Assembly: GCA_013821605.1 (NCBI GenBank)
Contig: JACDGP010000045.1
Location: 1 to 38,024 of the forward strand
Direction: 5' to 3'
DNA length: 38,024 bases
DNA from: Herpetosiphonaceae bacterium
Lineage (GTDB): Bacteria > Chloroflexota > Chloroflexia > Chloroflexales > Kallotenuaceae
Every line of letters begins with the position of its first letter. Position 1 is the stretch's first letter. The translations under genes and the position numbers were made by a program. Of this stretch, positions 26,251-33,707 are shown one piece after another. The notes under the pieces were generated by a model that was given only the letters and a program-made list of their open reading frames with translations, was not told where the DNA came from and did no database searches.

Positions 26251-26403
26251 GTGAAGAATGGCACCCACGTGGCACTTGCCTTATCCGAGAGCACCCGATG
26301 GACTATGGTTAACCAGTACCAAAGTACTCCATTCAAAGCTCTCACGACGCGGTATAGTATAAACATCAGCCACGTGAAGTTCGTCACAAGCTTAGATGGC
26401 TGA
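26251..26403 (+). CDS. Possible 50-aa small protein after cpaF
   Basis: A GTG at 26251 with GGAGG eight bases upstream opens a frame starting MKNGTHVALALSESTRWTMV and ending at TGA 26401-26403. It shows no membrane segment or known motif. The strong ribosome site is the only support, and the peptide could be a remnant of a lost gene of the cpaF operon. The remaining intergenic DNA to 26526 shows a TGGTTAACCA palindrome (26306-26315) and a TATAGT-like -10 box but no other gene. Confidence 0.25.
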   Translation: MKNGTHVALALSESTRWTMVNQYQSTPFKALTTRYSINISHVKFVTSLDG

Positions 26404-26526
26404 CTTACTTGTGGGGCCATGACGCTCCATAATGCATTGGCATAGCCACCCCCCACGCAGCGGGAACGTAGCTTCGGCTCCAGCACATGCTGGTTCACAG
26501 AGCTATTACCTCTACCAAGGAGTAGT

Positions 26527-27435
26527 ATGAAACCTCGACGTTTCATGGTTCTAGTGTTGGTGACCATCTTCTGTACCTCTTTCGGCTCCCTGCAGCGCGC
26601 CCACGCCGACACGCCCTGGAGTGGGCTCACGGATTACACTATCCGGGTCGCTGGCTATCAACGCACCTATCATGTGCACGCTCCCACGTCCTACGACGGT
26701 ACGACACCATTGCCACTGGTCGTCGCTGTGCATGCCTCCCACGATAACGGTCCGAATATGGCCGGTCTCACTCACTTCAATGATGTCGCTGACAGCAATG
26801 ACGTCATCGCGACCTATCCAGATGCGCTCAATGGTGTGTGGAATACCGATGGGAGTGCTCCGCAGGATGACTTCGACTTTATCTCAGCTATGATCCAGGA
26901 GATGCATAGTACCTTCGCGATTAATGACCACCAGATCTACGCGATGGGCTTCTCCAATGGTGGTGAGATGACCGAGGAGTTGGGCTGTACCCTTAGTTCG
27001 CAGTTCGCCGCCATTGCCTCTGTTTCCGGTCATATGTCTAGCACCTATCCCTGTCCGCTCCAACATCCGATGCCCTACCTTACCTTTCATGGAACAGCTG
27101 ACATACTATGGTCATATAACGGCTGGGCCGGCCTCAGAGATGGCAAGCACTTGATGGGCGCGGTCGATGCCGAAAATAAATGGGCGTCGCTCGATTCCTG
27201 CAGCGGCTCGACCACGACCACGAATTTACCGGACGTGGTCCCCACCGATGGGACGACGGAGCAACTCAGCATCATTGGCAAGTGTGCCAGTGGTGTCCAG
27301 ACACAGCTCTATACCATCATCAATGGTGGCCACACCTGGCCCGGCGGTCAGCCTTTGTCGTGGTTTGGGCTGACGAGCCAGGACATTGATGCCAGCACGC
27401 TGATCTGGCAATTCTTTGCCCAGTATCAGGATTGA
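26527..27435 (+). CDS. Secreted PHB depolymerase / feruloyl-type esterase (alpha/beta hydrolase)
   Basis: The protein is 302 aa with a Sec signal peptide (about residues 1-28, ending RAHA). The ATG has AAGGAG six bases upstream. YHVHAPTSYDGTTPLPLVVA matches the start of the LpqC/PHB-depolymerase family. The nucleophile motif is GFSNGG (S143), with HGTAD (D192) and GGHTWPGG (H269) completing the triad. The family cleaves esters of polyhydroxybutyrate, feruloylated sugars or similar polymers outside the cell. There is no substrate-binding domain, so the true polymer cannot be named. C-terminal cysteines may form disulfides. Confidence 0.88.
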   Translation: MKPRRFMVLVLVTIFCTSFGSLQRAHADTPWSGLTDYTIRVAGYQRTYHVHAPTSYDGTTPLPLVVAVHASHDNGPNMAGLTHFNDVADSNDVIATYPDALNGVWNTDGSAPQDDFDFISAMIQEMHSTFAINDHQIYAMGFSNGGEMTEELGCTLSSQFAAIASVSGHMSSTYPCPLQHPMPYLTFHGTADILWSYNGWAGLRDGKHLMGAVDAENKWASLDSCSGSTTTTNLPDVVPTDGTTEQLSIIGKCASGVQTQLYTIINGGHTWPGGQPLSWFGLTSQDIDASTLIWQFFAQYQD

Positions 27436-27493
27436 ACAGTTCCGAGTTCATTATGTAGCGAAATGAGGGGGATTGCCTCTCACACTCAATAAT

Positions 27494-27865
27494 TCAGGTC
27501 GCTGGGGCGGCAGACATCCAGGTGGCCGCCCAAGTACTGATCTCGCGCACGACACGTTCCAGGTCACGACCGGCCGGCGTCAGTTCATACTCGACTCTGA
27601 CCGGTGAGGTCGGCAATACACGGCGGGTGACCAGCCCCTCTGTTTCCAACTCGCGGAGGCGCTGAGATAGCGTCGGATCCGAGAGGCCAGGAATGACGCC
27701 CAGAATCTCGTTGAAGCGATGAGGTCCGGTCAGCAGCACGCGGAGGATCACGCCCATCCAGCGCCGGCCCAGGACGTTGATCGCCCGTGCATACTGCGGG
27801 CAGAACTCGGTTAGTGCTTCGGCCTCGTGCGTATGACCTGCTTCATATACATTATCGGTCTTCAT
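27494..27865 (-). CDS. HxlR-family transcriptional regulator
   Basis: The protein is 123 aa, a normal length for this winged-helix family. The core reads AINVLGRRWMGVILRVLLTG, then HRFNEILGVIPGLSDPTLSQ, LRELETEGLVTRRV and VEYELTPAGRDL. A cysteine near the N-terminus (FCPQY) sits where many HxlR proteins carry the redox- or aldehyde-sensing Cys. It is divergent from the YceI gene with a shared 185-base control region, so it may regulate itself and yceI. AGAGGTGA precedes the ATG. Confidence 0.92.
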   Translation of the reverse strand: MKTDNVYEAGHTHEAEALTEFCPQYARAINVLGRRWMGVILRVLLTGPHRFNEILGVIPGLSDPTLSQRLRELETEGLVTRRVLPTSPVRVEYELTPAGRDLERVVREISTWAATWMSAAPAT

Positions 27866-27911
27866 GTTATTTATTCACCTCTCCGGTAGACGAGACCTTG
27901 CTGCGTACTAC

Positions 27912-27938
27912 CAACTTCTTTCCTACAATCAACTTCTT
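27912..27938. promoter_or_regulatory. 18-bp-spaced direct repeat in the hxlR-yceI control region
   Basis: CAACTTCTT occurs at 27912-27920 and again at 27930-27938, just upstream of the -35 box of the yceI promoter. Tandem sites with this spacing suit a dimeric regulator such as the adjacent HxlR protein. This is inference only. Confidence 0.35.
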
Positions 27939-27951
27939 CTTATTTGCCTAC

Positions 27952-27980
27952 TTGACAAAGACAGCCGGATGGAGTACGCT
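27952..27980 (+). promoter_or_regulatory. Promoter of the yceI gene
   Basis: A perfect TTGACA (27952-27957) is followed by 17 bases and TACGCT (27975-27980), a moderate -10 box. Transcription would begin near 27987, leaving about 64 bases of leader with AGCATG repeated just before the AGGAG ribosome site. Confidence 0.6.
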
Positions 27981-28050
27981 TGAGTAGAAGGCAATAAAGT
28001 TTTGCTTGGCAAGAGTAGTATAGCATGTTTAGCATGCAGGAGCACGCACT

Positions 28051-28617
28051 ATGCAATGGACCATAGACGCCGCCCATTCCGCCGTTGACTTTTCCGTGCG
28101 ACACATGATGATTTCAACCGTTCGCGGCAGTTTTGCGAAATTCTCGGGCACCGTTAACATCGACGAAGCCGATCCGACGCGTTCGTCGGTGGACGTGCAA
28201 ATTGATGCTGCGAGTATCGATACGCGCGATGCACAGCGCGATGGCCATCTCCGCGGCCCAGATTTCTTCGATGTTGAGAAGTACCCCACCCTGACCTTCA
28301 AGAGCAAGCGCGTCGAGCGCCACGGTGAAAGCCACGCGAAGATCACCGGTGACCTGACGATTCGCGACGTGACGCGGGAAGTTGTGCTAGACACCGAGTA
28401 TAATGGTCAGGCGAAAAGCCCTTGGGGGACCACCAGCGCCGGCTTCGAGGCCCAAACCAAAATCAACCGCAAGGACTGGGGCCTGACCCATAATGCTGTG
28501 CTGGAAACGGGCGGCGTGCTCGTGGGTGATGAGATCAAGATCGCGATTCAGGTCGAAGTTGTCAAGCACCCAGAGGAAGCCGAGAAGCTGGCGGCGGAGC
28601 AAACTGCTGCCTTGTAG
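28051..28617 (+). CDS. YceI-family lipid-binding protein
   Basis: The protein is 188 aa. The fold signature is clear: WTIDAAHSAVDFSVRHMMIS, DVQIDAASIDTRDAQRDGHL, then FFDVEKYPTLTFKS and IRDVTREVVLD, and WGLTHNAVLETGGVLVGDEI. YceI proteins form a beta-barrel that binds isoprenoid or fatty-acyl lipids. There is no signal peptide, so this copy should be cytoplasmic, unlike E. coli YceI. AGGAG lies eight bases before the ATG. It is divergent from an HxlR regulator, a recurrent pairing. Confidence 0.93.
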   Translation: MQWTIDAAHSAVDFSVRHMMISTVRGSFAKFSGTVNIDEADPTRSSVDVQIDAASIDTRDAQRDGHLRGPDFFDVEKYPTLTFKSKRVERHGESHAKITGDLTIRDVTREVVLDTEYNGQAKSPWGTTSAGFEAQTKINRKDWGLTHNAVLETGGVLVGDEIKIAIQVEVVKHPEEAEKLAAEQTAAL

Positions 28618-28651
28618 CTAACCGGCGGCTTGATGGATTGCCCCGATTCTT

Positions 28652-28684
28652 TGGTCCCCGTTCAATACATTTGAACGGGGACCA
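28652..28684. terminator. Strong hairpin between convergent genes
   Basis: A perfect 14-bp stem (28652-28665 with 28671-28684) encloses a 5-base loop: TGGTCCCCGTTCAA, loop TACAT, then the complement. It lies 34 bases after yceI and 36 bases before the stop of the convergent gene. It probably terminates both; the following ATTCATT is only modestly U-rich. Confidence 0.75.
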
Positions 28685-28720
28685 TTCATTGCTCCGTCTG
28701 TGCTTGCATGCGGTATTTGG

Positions 28721-29026
28721 TCACATCTGGAAGGGGGCGTGGGGCTTAGCGAACTTAATCTTGATCTTTTCAACGAATTGCTGCAGCCGTTTGTTGAGTT
28801 GCTGCCAGTCGTAGCTCTCGAAGAGTTTACGGGCGGCAGACATACTCGGCATATAGCCCGAAACCACCATCTCCGGGTCGGAGCCGGCGACGGTATACCA
28901 GACTTCGTTGATTTGCATGCCCAAGGCACCGAGCGTCGGGGCCAGTTCCCCAACCGCAAACTCGATGTATTCTTGTTGTTTGCCTTCCTGAATATTCCAG
29001 GTCAGGATTACCTTTATTCTTGCCAT
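28721..29026 (-). CDS. Small conserved-looking protein, possibly dimeric alpha-beta barrel
   Basis: The protein is 101 aa: it starts MARIKVILTWNIQEGKQQEY and continues IEFAVGELAPTLGALGMQIN. The beta-alpha-beta pattern with a WNI...EGKQQEYIEF start resembles monooxygenase/NIPSNAP-like ferredoxin-fold proteins, but I cannot name a family with certainty. It lies downstream of the thiolase gene on the same strand, separated by 88 bases of heptamer repeats. No catalytic motif is evident. Confidence 0.7.
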   Translation of the reverse strand: MARIKVILTWNIQEGKQQEYIEFAVGELAPTLGALGMQINEVWYTVAGSDPEMVVSGYMPSMSAARKLFESYDWQQLNKRLQQFVEKIKIKFAKPHAPFQM

Positions 29027-29055
29027 CGCTTAAATTGTAACACGGAACGAGCAAC

Positions 29056-29113
29056 GAGTGCTGAGTGCTGAGGCAAGTTAATCCACTCAGTCCTCAGTCC
29101 TCATTGCTCAGTC
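29056..29113. repeat. Heptamer repeat patch beside the thiolase stop
   Basis: GAGTGCT is repeated twice plus GAG (29056-29072). CTCAGTC then occurs four times with one degenerate copy (29086-29113), ending one base before the thiolase stop codon. The two blocks are roughly complementary and can fold. A related 12-mer, GAGCAATGAGGA, is found at 32805-32816 beside the pdxH stop and here on the minus strand. Confidence 0.6.
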
Positions 29114-29114
29114 C

Positions 29115-30296
29115 TTACGCCAGATTCTCAAAGATGCCGGCGGCACCCATACCACCGCCGATACACATCGTAACCAGCCCATAACGTCCCTGGCGTGCTT
29201 GGAGCTCGTTGAGCAACTGCACCGTTAGCTTCGCACCCGAGCAACCTAGGGGATGTCCAAGTGCAATCGCGCCGCCATTGACGTTGGTGCGGTCAAGGGG
29301 CAGTCCCAGCTCGTTGATGATCGCCAGTGCTTGGGCTGCAAACGCCTCATTGAGTTCGATCAGATCGAGGTCTTCGATGTTGAGTCCAGCCAGCTTGAGG
29401 GCCTTGGGAATCGCTGCGATCGGGCCGATGCCCATGACTTCGGGCGGTACGCCGGCGACGGCGAACGAAACAAAGCGTGCCAGCGGCTTTAGGCCTAGCT
29501 GCTGGGCACGTTCACCACTCATAAGCATCACCGCTGCCGCGCCATCGCTGGTTTGTGACGAGTTGCCCGCCGTCACACTGCCGCGTGCAGCAAAGACCGG
29601 TTTGAGCTTGCCTAAGATTTCGACCGATGTATCCCGTCGCGCACCTTCGTCGGTATCGAAGGTGAAGTGCTTGTTTTGCAACTGGCCGCTTTCGTCCACC
29701 GTATTGAGATCCACTTCCAACGGCACGATCTGCTCTTTGAACTTGCCGGCTTGAATTGCGTTGACCGCGTTCTGATGCGAGCGGAAGGCAAACTGGTCCT
29801 GGGCTTCGCGGCTGATCTTGTATTGCTTGGCTACGTTTTCGGCGGTCAAGCCCATCCCGATATAGACTTCTGGATGGATCTCGGCCAGAGTAGGGTTCGG
29901 CGCGAAGACGTTGCCGGACATCGGCACCATGCTCATGCTTTCGGTGCCGCCGGCAATAATGACATCGGCCATGCCGGTCATGATTTGTTGCGCACCCTGC
30001 GCAATCGTTTGTAAGCCACTGGAGCAAAAGCGATTCACGGTTTGGGCGGGGACCTTATGGGATAGCCCCGCCCGCAGTGTGGCGATGCGCGCGATATTGA
30101 GTCCTTGCTCGGCCTCCGGCATGGCACAGCCCAGCACCACATCGTCGATGGTTTCGGGGTCAAGGCCCGGTGTCCGATCCACTAAGGCCTTGATGACGGT
30201 GGCCGCCATATCGTCGGGACGTACCGTTCGTAATGAGCCTTTATGTGCACGTCCAACGGCGGTACGCACACCGGCCACAATAACTGCATCTTGCAT
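29115..30296 (-). CDS. fadA: Acetyl-CoA C-acyltransferase (3-ketoacyl-CoA thiolase)
   Basis: The enzyme catalyses the last step of beta-oxidation, splitting 3-ketoacyl-CoA with CoA. It is 393 aa, the usual length. The nucleophile loop is [12 protein letters not shown], and the later motifs are [20 protein letters not shown] and [14 protein letters not shown] with the second catalytic Cys. [10 protein letters not shown] is also present. The start has AAGGAG upstream. It lies 15 bases after the fadN-type gene, so the two form an operon covering hydration, oxidation and thiolysis. Confidence 0.95.
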   Translation of the reverse strand: MQDAVIVAGVRTAVGRAHKGSLRTVRPDDMAATVIKALVDRTPGLDPETIDDVVLGCAMPEAEQGLNIARIATLRAGLSHKVPAQTVNRFCSSGLQTIAQGAQQIMTGMADVIIAGGTESMSMVPMSGNVFAPNPTLAEIHPEVYIGMGLTAENVAKQYKISREAQDQFAFRSHQNAVNAIQAGKFKEQIVPLEVDLNTVDESGQLQNKHFTFDTDEGARRDTSVEILGKLKPVFAARGSVTAGNSSQTSDGAAAVMLMSGERAQQLGLKPLARFVSFAVAGVPPEVMGIGPIAAIPKALKLAGLNIEDLDLIELNEAFAAQALAIINELGLPLDRTNVNGGAIALGHPLGCSGAKLTVQLLNELQARQGRYGLVTMCIGGGMGAAGIFENLA

Positions 30297-30311
30297 GGGT
30301 TTCGCTCCTTC

Positions 30312-32735
30312 TTAATTACGTAATGGTTTACCGGTTTGCAGCATTGCACCGATCCGTTCCTGGGTTTTGGGCTCTTTCATCAGCTCGACGAAGGCGGCAC
30401 GCTCCAGGTCAAGAATATATTGTTCGCTGACCCACTGCGGGGCTGAGAGATCGCCGCCGCACAACACGTGCGCAAGCTTGCGGGCGATCAGGGCATCATG
30501 TTGCGAGATATAGGCGGCCCGCTGCATTTGGTCGATGCCGATGAGGAGCGCGGCCTTGCCTTTACTGCCGAGGGCGTAGATCGGTGTCCCCCTGGCCGGG
30601 ACGCGGTAGCCTTCTGCCACGAGCTCAAGCGCGAGCTGTTTGGCTTCGCCGATCAACAGGGCTTTATTCATCACGATCCGGTCGGCAGGATCGAAGAAGC
30701 CTTGATCGCGGGCACCGGCGGCCGACTCGCTGACTTGGGCCAGCGCAATCGTTTCGAAGACCTTTTGCACATGCGGCAGGGCGTCCGTCTCCGGCGTGTG
30801 CATATGGGGCGCGACGACCCGCCGGAGCAACTCTTTGCAGCCACCACCCGCCGGGATCAAGCCTACGCCCAGCTCTACCAGGCCTATATAGGTTTCACCG
30901 GCGGCACACACGCGTGCCCCGGCCATTGTTACCTCGGCTCCGCCACCTAGCACGCGCGCAAATGGCGCAGTTACAACCGGCTTGGGTGCGTAGCGGAAGG
31001 CCATCAACAAATCTTGGAGCTGCTTCGTGGCTTGCTCAACCAGTTCGAAGTGACCGCCCTGAATCGCACCGATGAATAGCCCGAGGTTAGCGCCGACACA
31101 GAAGTCGTTGCCCTGGTTGGCGATTACCAACGCCTGATAGTCGTCCTCACCTAGCAGTTTAAGCGCGGCCATCCCGAGTTCGGCAATTTGGGGATCGAGC
31201 GAGTTGGCTTTGGAGTGGAATTCGAGGCACAGTACACCATCGTCCAGGTCAAGGATACTGGCCGAATCGTTGCGTTGGAGTTCCTGCGCAGTGCCGTGTA
31301 ATTCGTGCAGCACAAGGGCGTTGGCCGGGCGTTCGAGCGGAAGATAGCCGCCTTTGGCCTGGTCATAAACCCCAACCACGCGGTTGCCGGTATGTTGGTA
31401 AAAGGAGTCGATGCCTTGGTCCAGCATCTGCGTGACCCAGGGCGCAACGGCGATGCCGGCGCTTTGCATGCGTTGCGCCGTCGTCCGGACCCCCAGCATA
31501 TCCCACATCTCAAAAGGACCAATATCGGTGCCGAAGCCCCAGCGCATGGCGTTGTCAACATCGGCCAGGCTGTCGGCGATCTCGGGGACGCGCCGCGCGG
31601 CATAGCCCAGGATCGGCAAGGTCGTGTTAATAATGTAATCGCCGGCTCGGTCGCCCGCGCCCTGCGCGAAGATCGCCCGCAACCGTTCGCCCAAATTCTC
31701 GGTCTTGCGTACCTGGCCTACCAGATCGAAACGCACCTTGCGGGGCGGCTCATATTCACCGGTCTGGTAGTTATAGGCCTGAAACTCGGTCGAGCCGTCT
31801 GCTGCCTTGACCTTCTTGTAAAAGCCGCTGCCGGTTTTGTTGCCTAGTGCCTTGCGCTGCACGAGATCGTTCATCACCGCCGGCACCTCGAACGAGGCAC
31901 GCGACTCGTCTTCCGGTACCGCGTCATAAAGGTTCTTGGTGACATGCGCCATCACGTCGATGCCGACGAGATCACCCAGCCGGAAGGTGCCGGTTTTCGG
32001 GTTGCCGATCAGCGGCCCCGTTAGCGCATCGACCTCTTCGACGCTATAGCCGTGCTCAAAGGCATAGGTCATACGCGCTTGGCCCACCAGCGCCCCGATG
32101 CGGTTGGCAATAAAGTTGGGCCGGTCTTTGGCGATCACCACGCCCTTGCCCAGGGTGTGCTCGGCGAAGTCACGCATAAAGGCCAGCACAGCCGGATCGG
32201 TGTCGGCGGTCGGGATGATTTCGAGCAGGCGCATATAGCGCGGCGGATTGAAAAAGTGTGTGCCCAGAAAGTGTTGGCGGAAGCTCGGGCTGCGGCCTGC
32301 AGCGATCTCCTTGATCGGGATGCCGGAGGTGTTCGATGAGATGATCGAGTTGGTTTTACGGATCGCGTCGATGCGCTCCATCAGCTGCTGCTTTGGCGCG
32401 CGCTGCTCGACGATGACCTCGATGATCCAATCTGCCTCGCGGAGCCGGTCGAAGTCGTCTGTGAGGTTGCCGGTCCGCACAAGTTTGGCGGCAGCGGGGG
32501 TGAACAAGGCCGCTGGCTTGCCCTTAACCTGCCGTTCCCATAAGCCATTAACGATGCGATTGCGTACAGCTTTGCTGGTGAGCGTCAGTCCTTTCGCCTG
32601 TTCCTCAGGCGTTAGTTCGGTTGGTGCCATATCCAGCAAGGTGACGGGCAAGCCTACACTCGCTGCCAGGGCTGCTATGCCGCCCCCCATGGTTCCCGCA
32701 CCGATCACCGCGACATGATTGATCCTAAAGGACAT
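30312..32735 (-). CDS. fadN: 3-hydroxyacyl-CoA dehydrogenase / enoyl-CoA hydratase, FadN type
   Basis: A two-function beta-oxidation enzyme of 807 aa. The order is dehydrogenase first: VIGAGTMGGGIAALAA (NAD loop), SSNTSGIPI, GTHFFNPPRYMRLLEI and GKGVVIAKDRPNFIANRIG. A second 3HCDH C-terminal-like domain follows around residues 370-450. The crotonase domain begins near 490 (LDLDDGVLCLEFHSKANSLD) with GNDFCVGANLGLF and GGGAEVTMAG as the oxyanion-hole regions. This order and length match Bacillus FadN, not E. coli FadB. AAGGAG precedes the ATG at 32735. The upstream DNA has a TACAAT-like -10 box. Confidence 0.93.
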   Translation of the reverse strand: MSFRINHVAVIGAGTMGGGIAALAASVGLPVTLLDMAPTELTPEEQAKGLTLTSKAVRNRIVNGLWERQVKGKPAALFTPAAAKLVRTGNLTDDFDRLREADWIIEVIVEQRAPKQQLMERIDAIRKTNSIISSNTSGIPIKEIAAGRSPSFRQHFLGTHFFNPPRYMRLLEIIPTADTDPAVLAFMRDFAEHTLGKGVVIAKDRPNFIANRIGALVGQARMTYAFEHGYSVEEVDALTGPLIGNPKTGTFRLGDLVGIDVMAHVTKNLYDAVPEDESRASFEVPAVMNDLVQRKALGNKTGSGFYKKVKAADGSTEFQAYNYQTGEYEPPRKVRFDLVGQVRKTENLGERLRAIFAQGAGDRAGDYIINTTLPILGYAARRVPEIADSLADVDNAMRWGFGTDIGPFEMWDMLGVRTTAQRMQSAGIAVAPWVTQMLDQGIDSFYQHTGNRVVGVYDQAKGGYLPLERPANALVLHELHGTAQELQRNDSASILDLDDGVLCLEFHSKANSLDPQIAELGMAALKLLGEDDYQALVIANQGNDFCVGANLGLFIGAIQGGHFELVEQATKQLQDLLMAFRYAPKPVVTAPFARVLGGGAEVTMAGARVCAAGETYIGLVELGVGLIPAGGGCKELLRRVVAPHMHTPETDALPHVQKVFETIALAQVSESAAGARDQGFFDPADRIVMNKALLIGEAKQLALELVAEGYRVPARGTPIYALGSKGKAALLIGIDQMQRAAYISQHDALIARKLAHVLCGGDLSAPQWVSEQYILDLERAAFVELMKEPKTQERIGAMLQTGKPLRN

Positions 32736-32822
32736 ACAGTGCTCCTTCGCACATCATATACTAGGGTGCTGATCTTTATTGTAGCAGGCTGGCAGCATAG
32801 TAACGAGCAATGAGGATGGGGG

Positions 32823-33461
32823 CTAGGGTGCGAGCCTTTCGGTCACCCACGTGCTGTCCTGGCTGCGGCGGTAGCGCAGGCGGTCATGGAGGCGGCTCGG
32901 ACGACCCTGCCAGAACTCGATGGTATGGGGCACAACCCGGAAGCCACCCCAGTGCGCCGGTCGTGGTACAGGGCCGTCGCCGTAGGTGGTAGTGTAGGCT
33001 GCGAGCCGTTGTGCAAGCAGTTCGCGGTCGGCAATCACCTGGCTTTGCGGGGAGGCCCACGCGCCGAGCCGGCTGCCAAGAGGTCGACTATTGAAATATG
33101 CGTCCGACTCTGCCGCCGTGACGCGTTTTACCTCACCTTCGATGCGGACTTGGCGCTCCAGGCCTGACCAGTAGAAGGTCAAGGCCGCACGCGGATTAAC
33201 TGCCAGTTCGTGGCCTTTGCGGCTTTCATAATTCGTATAAAAGACGAAGCCGTTGGCATCAAAGCCTTTCAGTAGCACCATGCGAGCGGAGGGTACGCCC
33301 GCCAAGGTGGCGGTGGCCAGTGTCATAGCGGTTGGCTCGGGAAGTTGCGCGTCGAGCGCCTGGTCAAGCCAGATGCGAAACTGGCTGAATGGATCGGCAG
33401 CCAGATCTGCCTCGGTCAGGCCACGCTGGGTATATTCTTTACGAAGGTCGGCGATTGCCAT
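32823..33461 (-). CDS. pdxH: Pyridoxamine 5'-phosphate oxidase
   Basis: The enzyme is FMN-dependent and makes pyridoxal 5'-phosphate from the pyridoxamine or pyridoxine phosphate. It is 212 aa, the family length. Motifs include [78 protein letters not shown], and the C-terminal [20 protein letters not shown] with RLHDR. GGAAGG precedes the ATG at 33461; this ribosome site lies within the end of a histidine-kinase remnant. Confidence 0.95.
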   Translation of the reverse strand: MAIADLRKEYTQRGLTEADLAADPFSQFRIWLDQALDAQLPEPTAMTLATATLAGVPSARMVLLKGFDANGFVFYTNYESRKGHELAVNPRAALTFYWSGLERQVRIEGEVKRVTAAESDAYFNSRPLGSRLGAWASPQSQVIADRELLAQRLAAYTTTYGDGPVPRPAHWGGFRVVPHTIEFWQGRPSRLHDRLRYRRSQDSTWVTERLAP

Positions 33462-33463
33462 GC

Positions 33464-33560
33464 TATTTCCTTCCTGGGAAGTTCAAACCAAAACGTGCTG
33501 CCATGGCCAACCGTGCTCGCCACGCCGACGCTGCCATACATATCTTCGACCACAATCCAG
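33464..33560 (-). pseudogene. Histidine kinase C-terminal remnant
   Basis: The minus strand just upstream of pdxH encodes VVEDMYGSVGVASTVGHGST followed by FWFELPRKE. This is the final G2 box of a sensor kinase ATPase domain (usual form: GG.I.V.S..G.GS.FWFELP). Only about 30 codons match; nothing upstream in the same frame looks like kinase, and the rest of the 246-base gap carries no gene. It is probably the relic of a deleted kinase gene. Confidence 0.6.
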
Positions 33561-33707
33561 TTGCAGTGTACCATGTACCTATCGCACAATAAGTCAGGTT
33601 CATGCTCAGACATAGGTCTAGATGTGCTACCATTCGTTCACTCTTCGATCAGGCTGTTCTTCATCGCCAGCATAGTGGAGCGCGCAAACGTGCTCCGAGG
33701 TAGTGTT

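Noticed and set aside
29056-29113. CRISPR array
   Set aside because: The repeats are 7 bases long and contiguous, without spacers, and no cas gene is present in the window.
33345-33707. N-terminal extension of the fused permease frame
   Set aside because: It runs opposite pdxH and the kinase relic and shows no permease features; the ATG at 33708 with GAGG upstream begins just before the first membrane helix.
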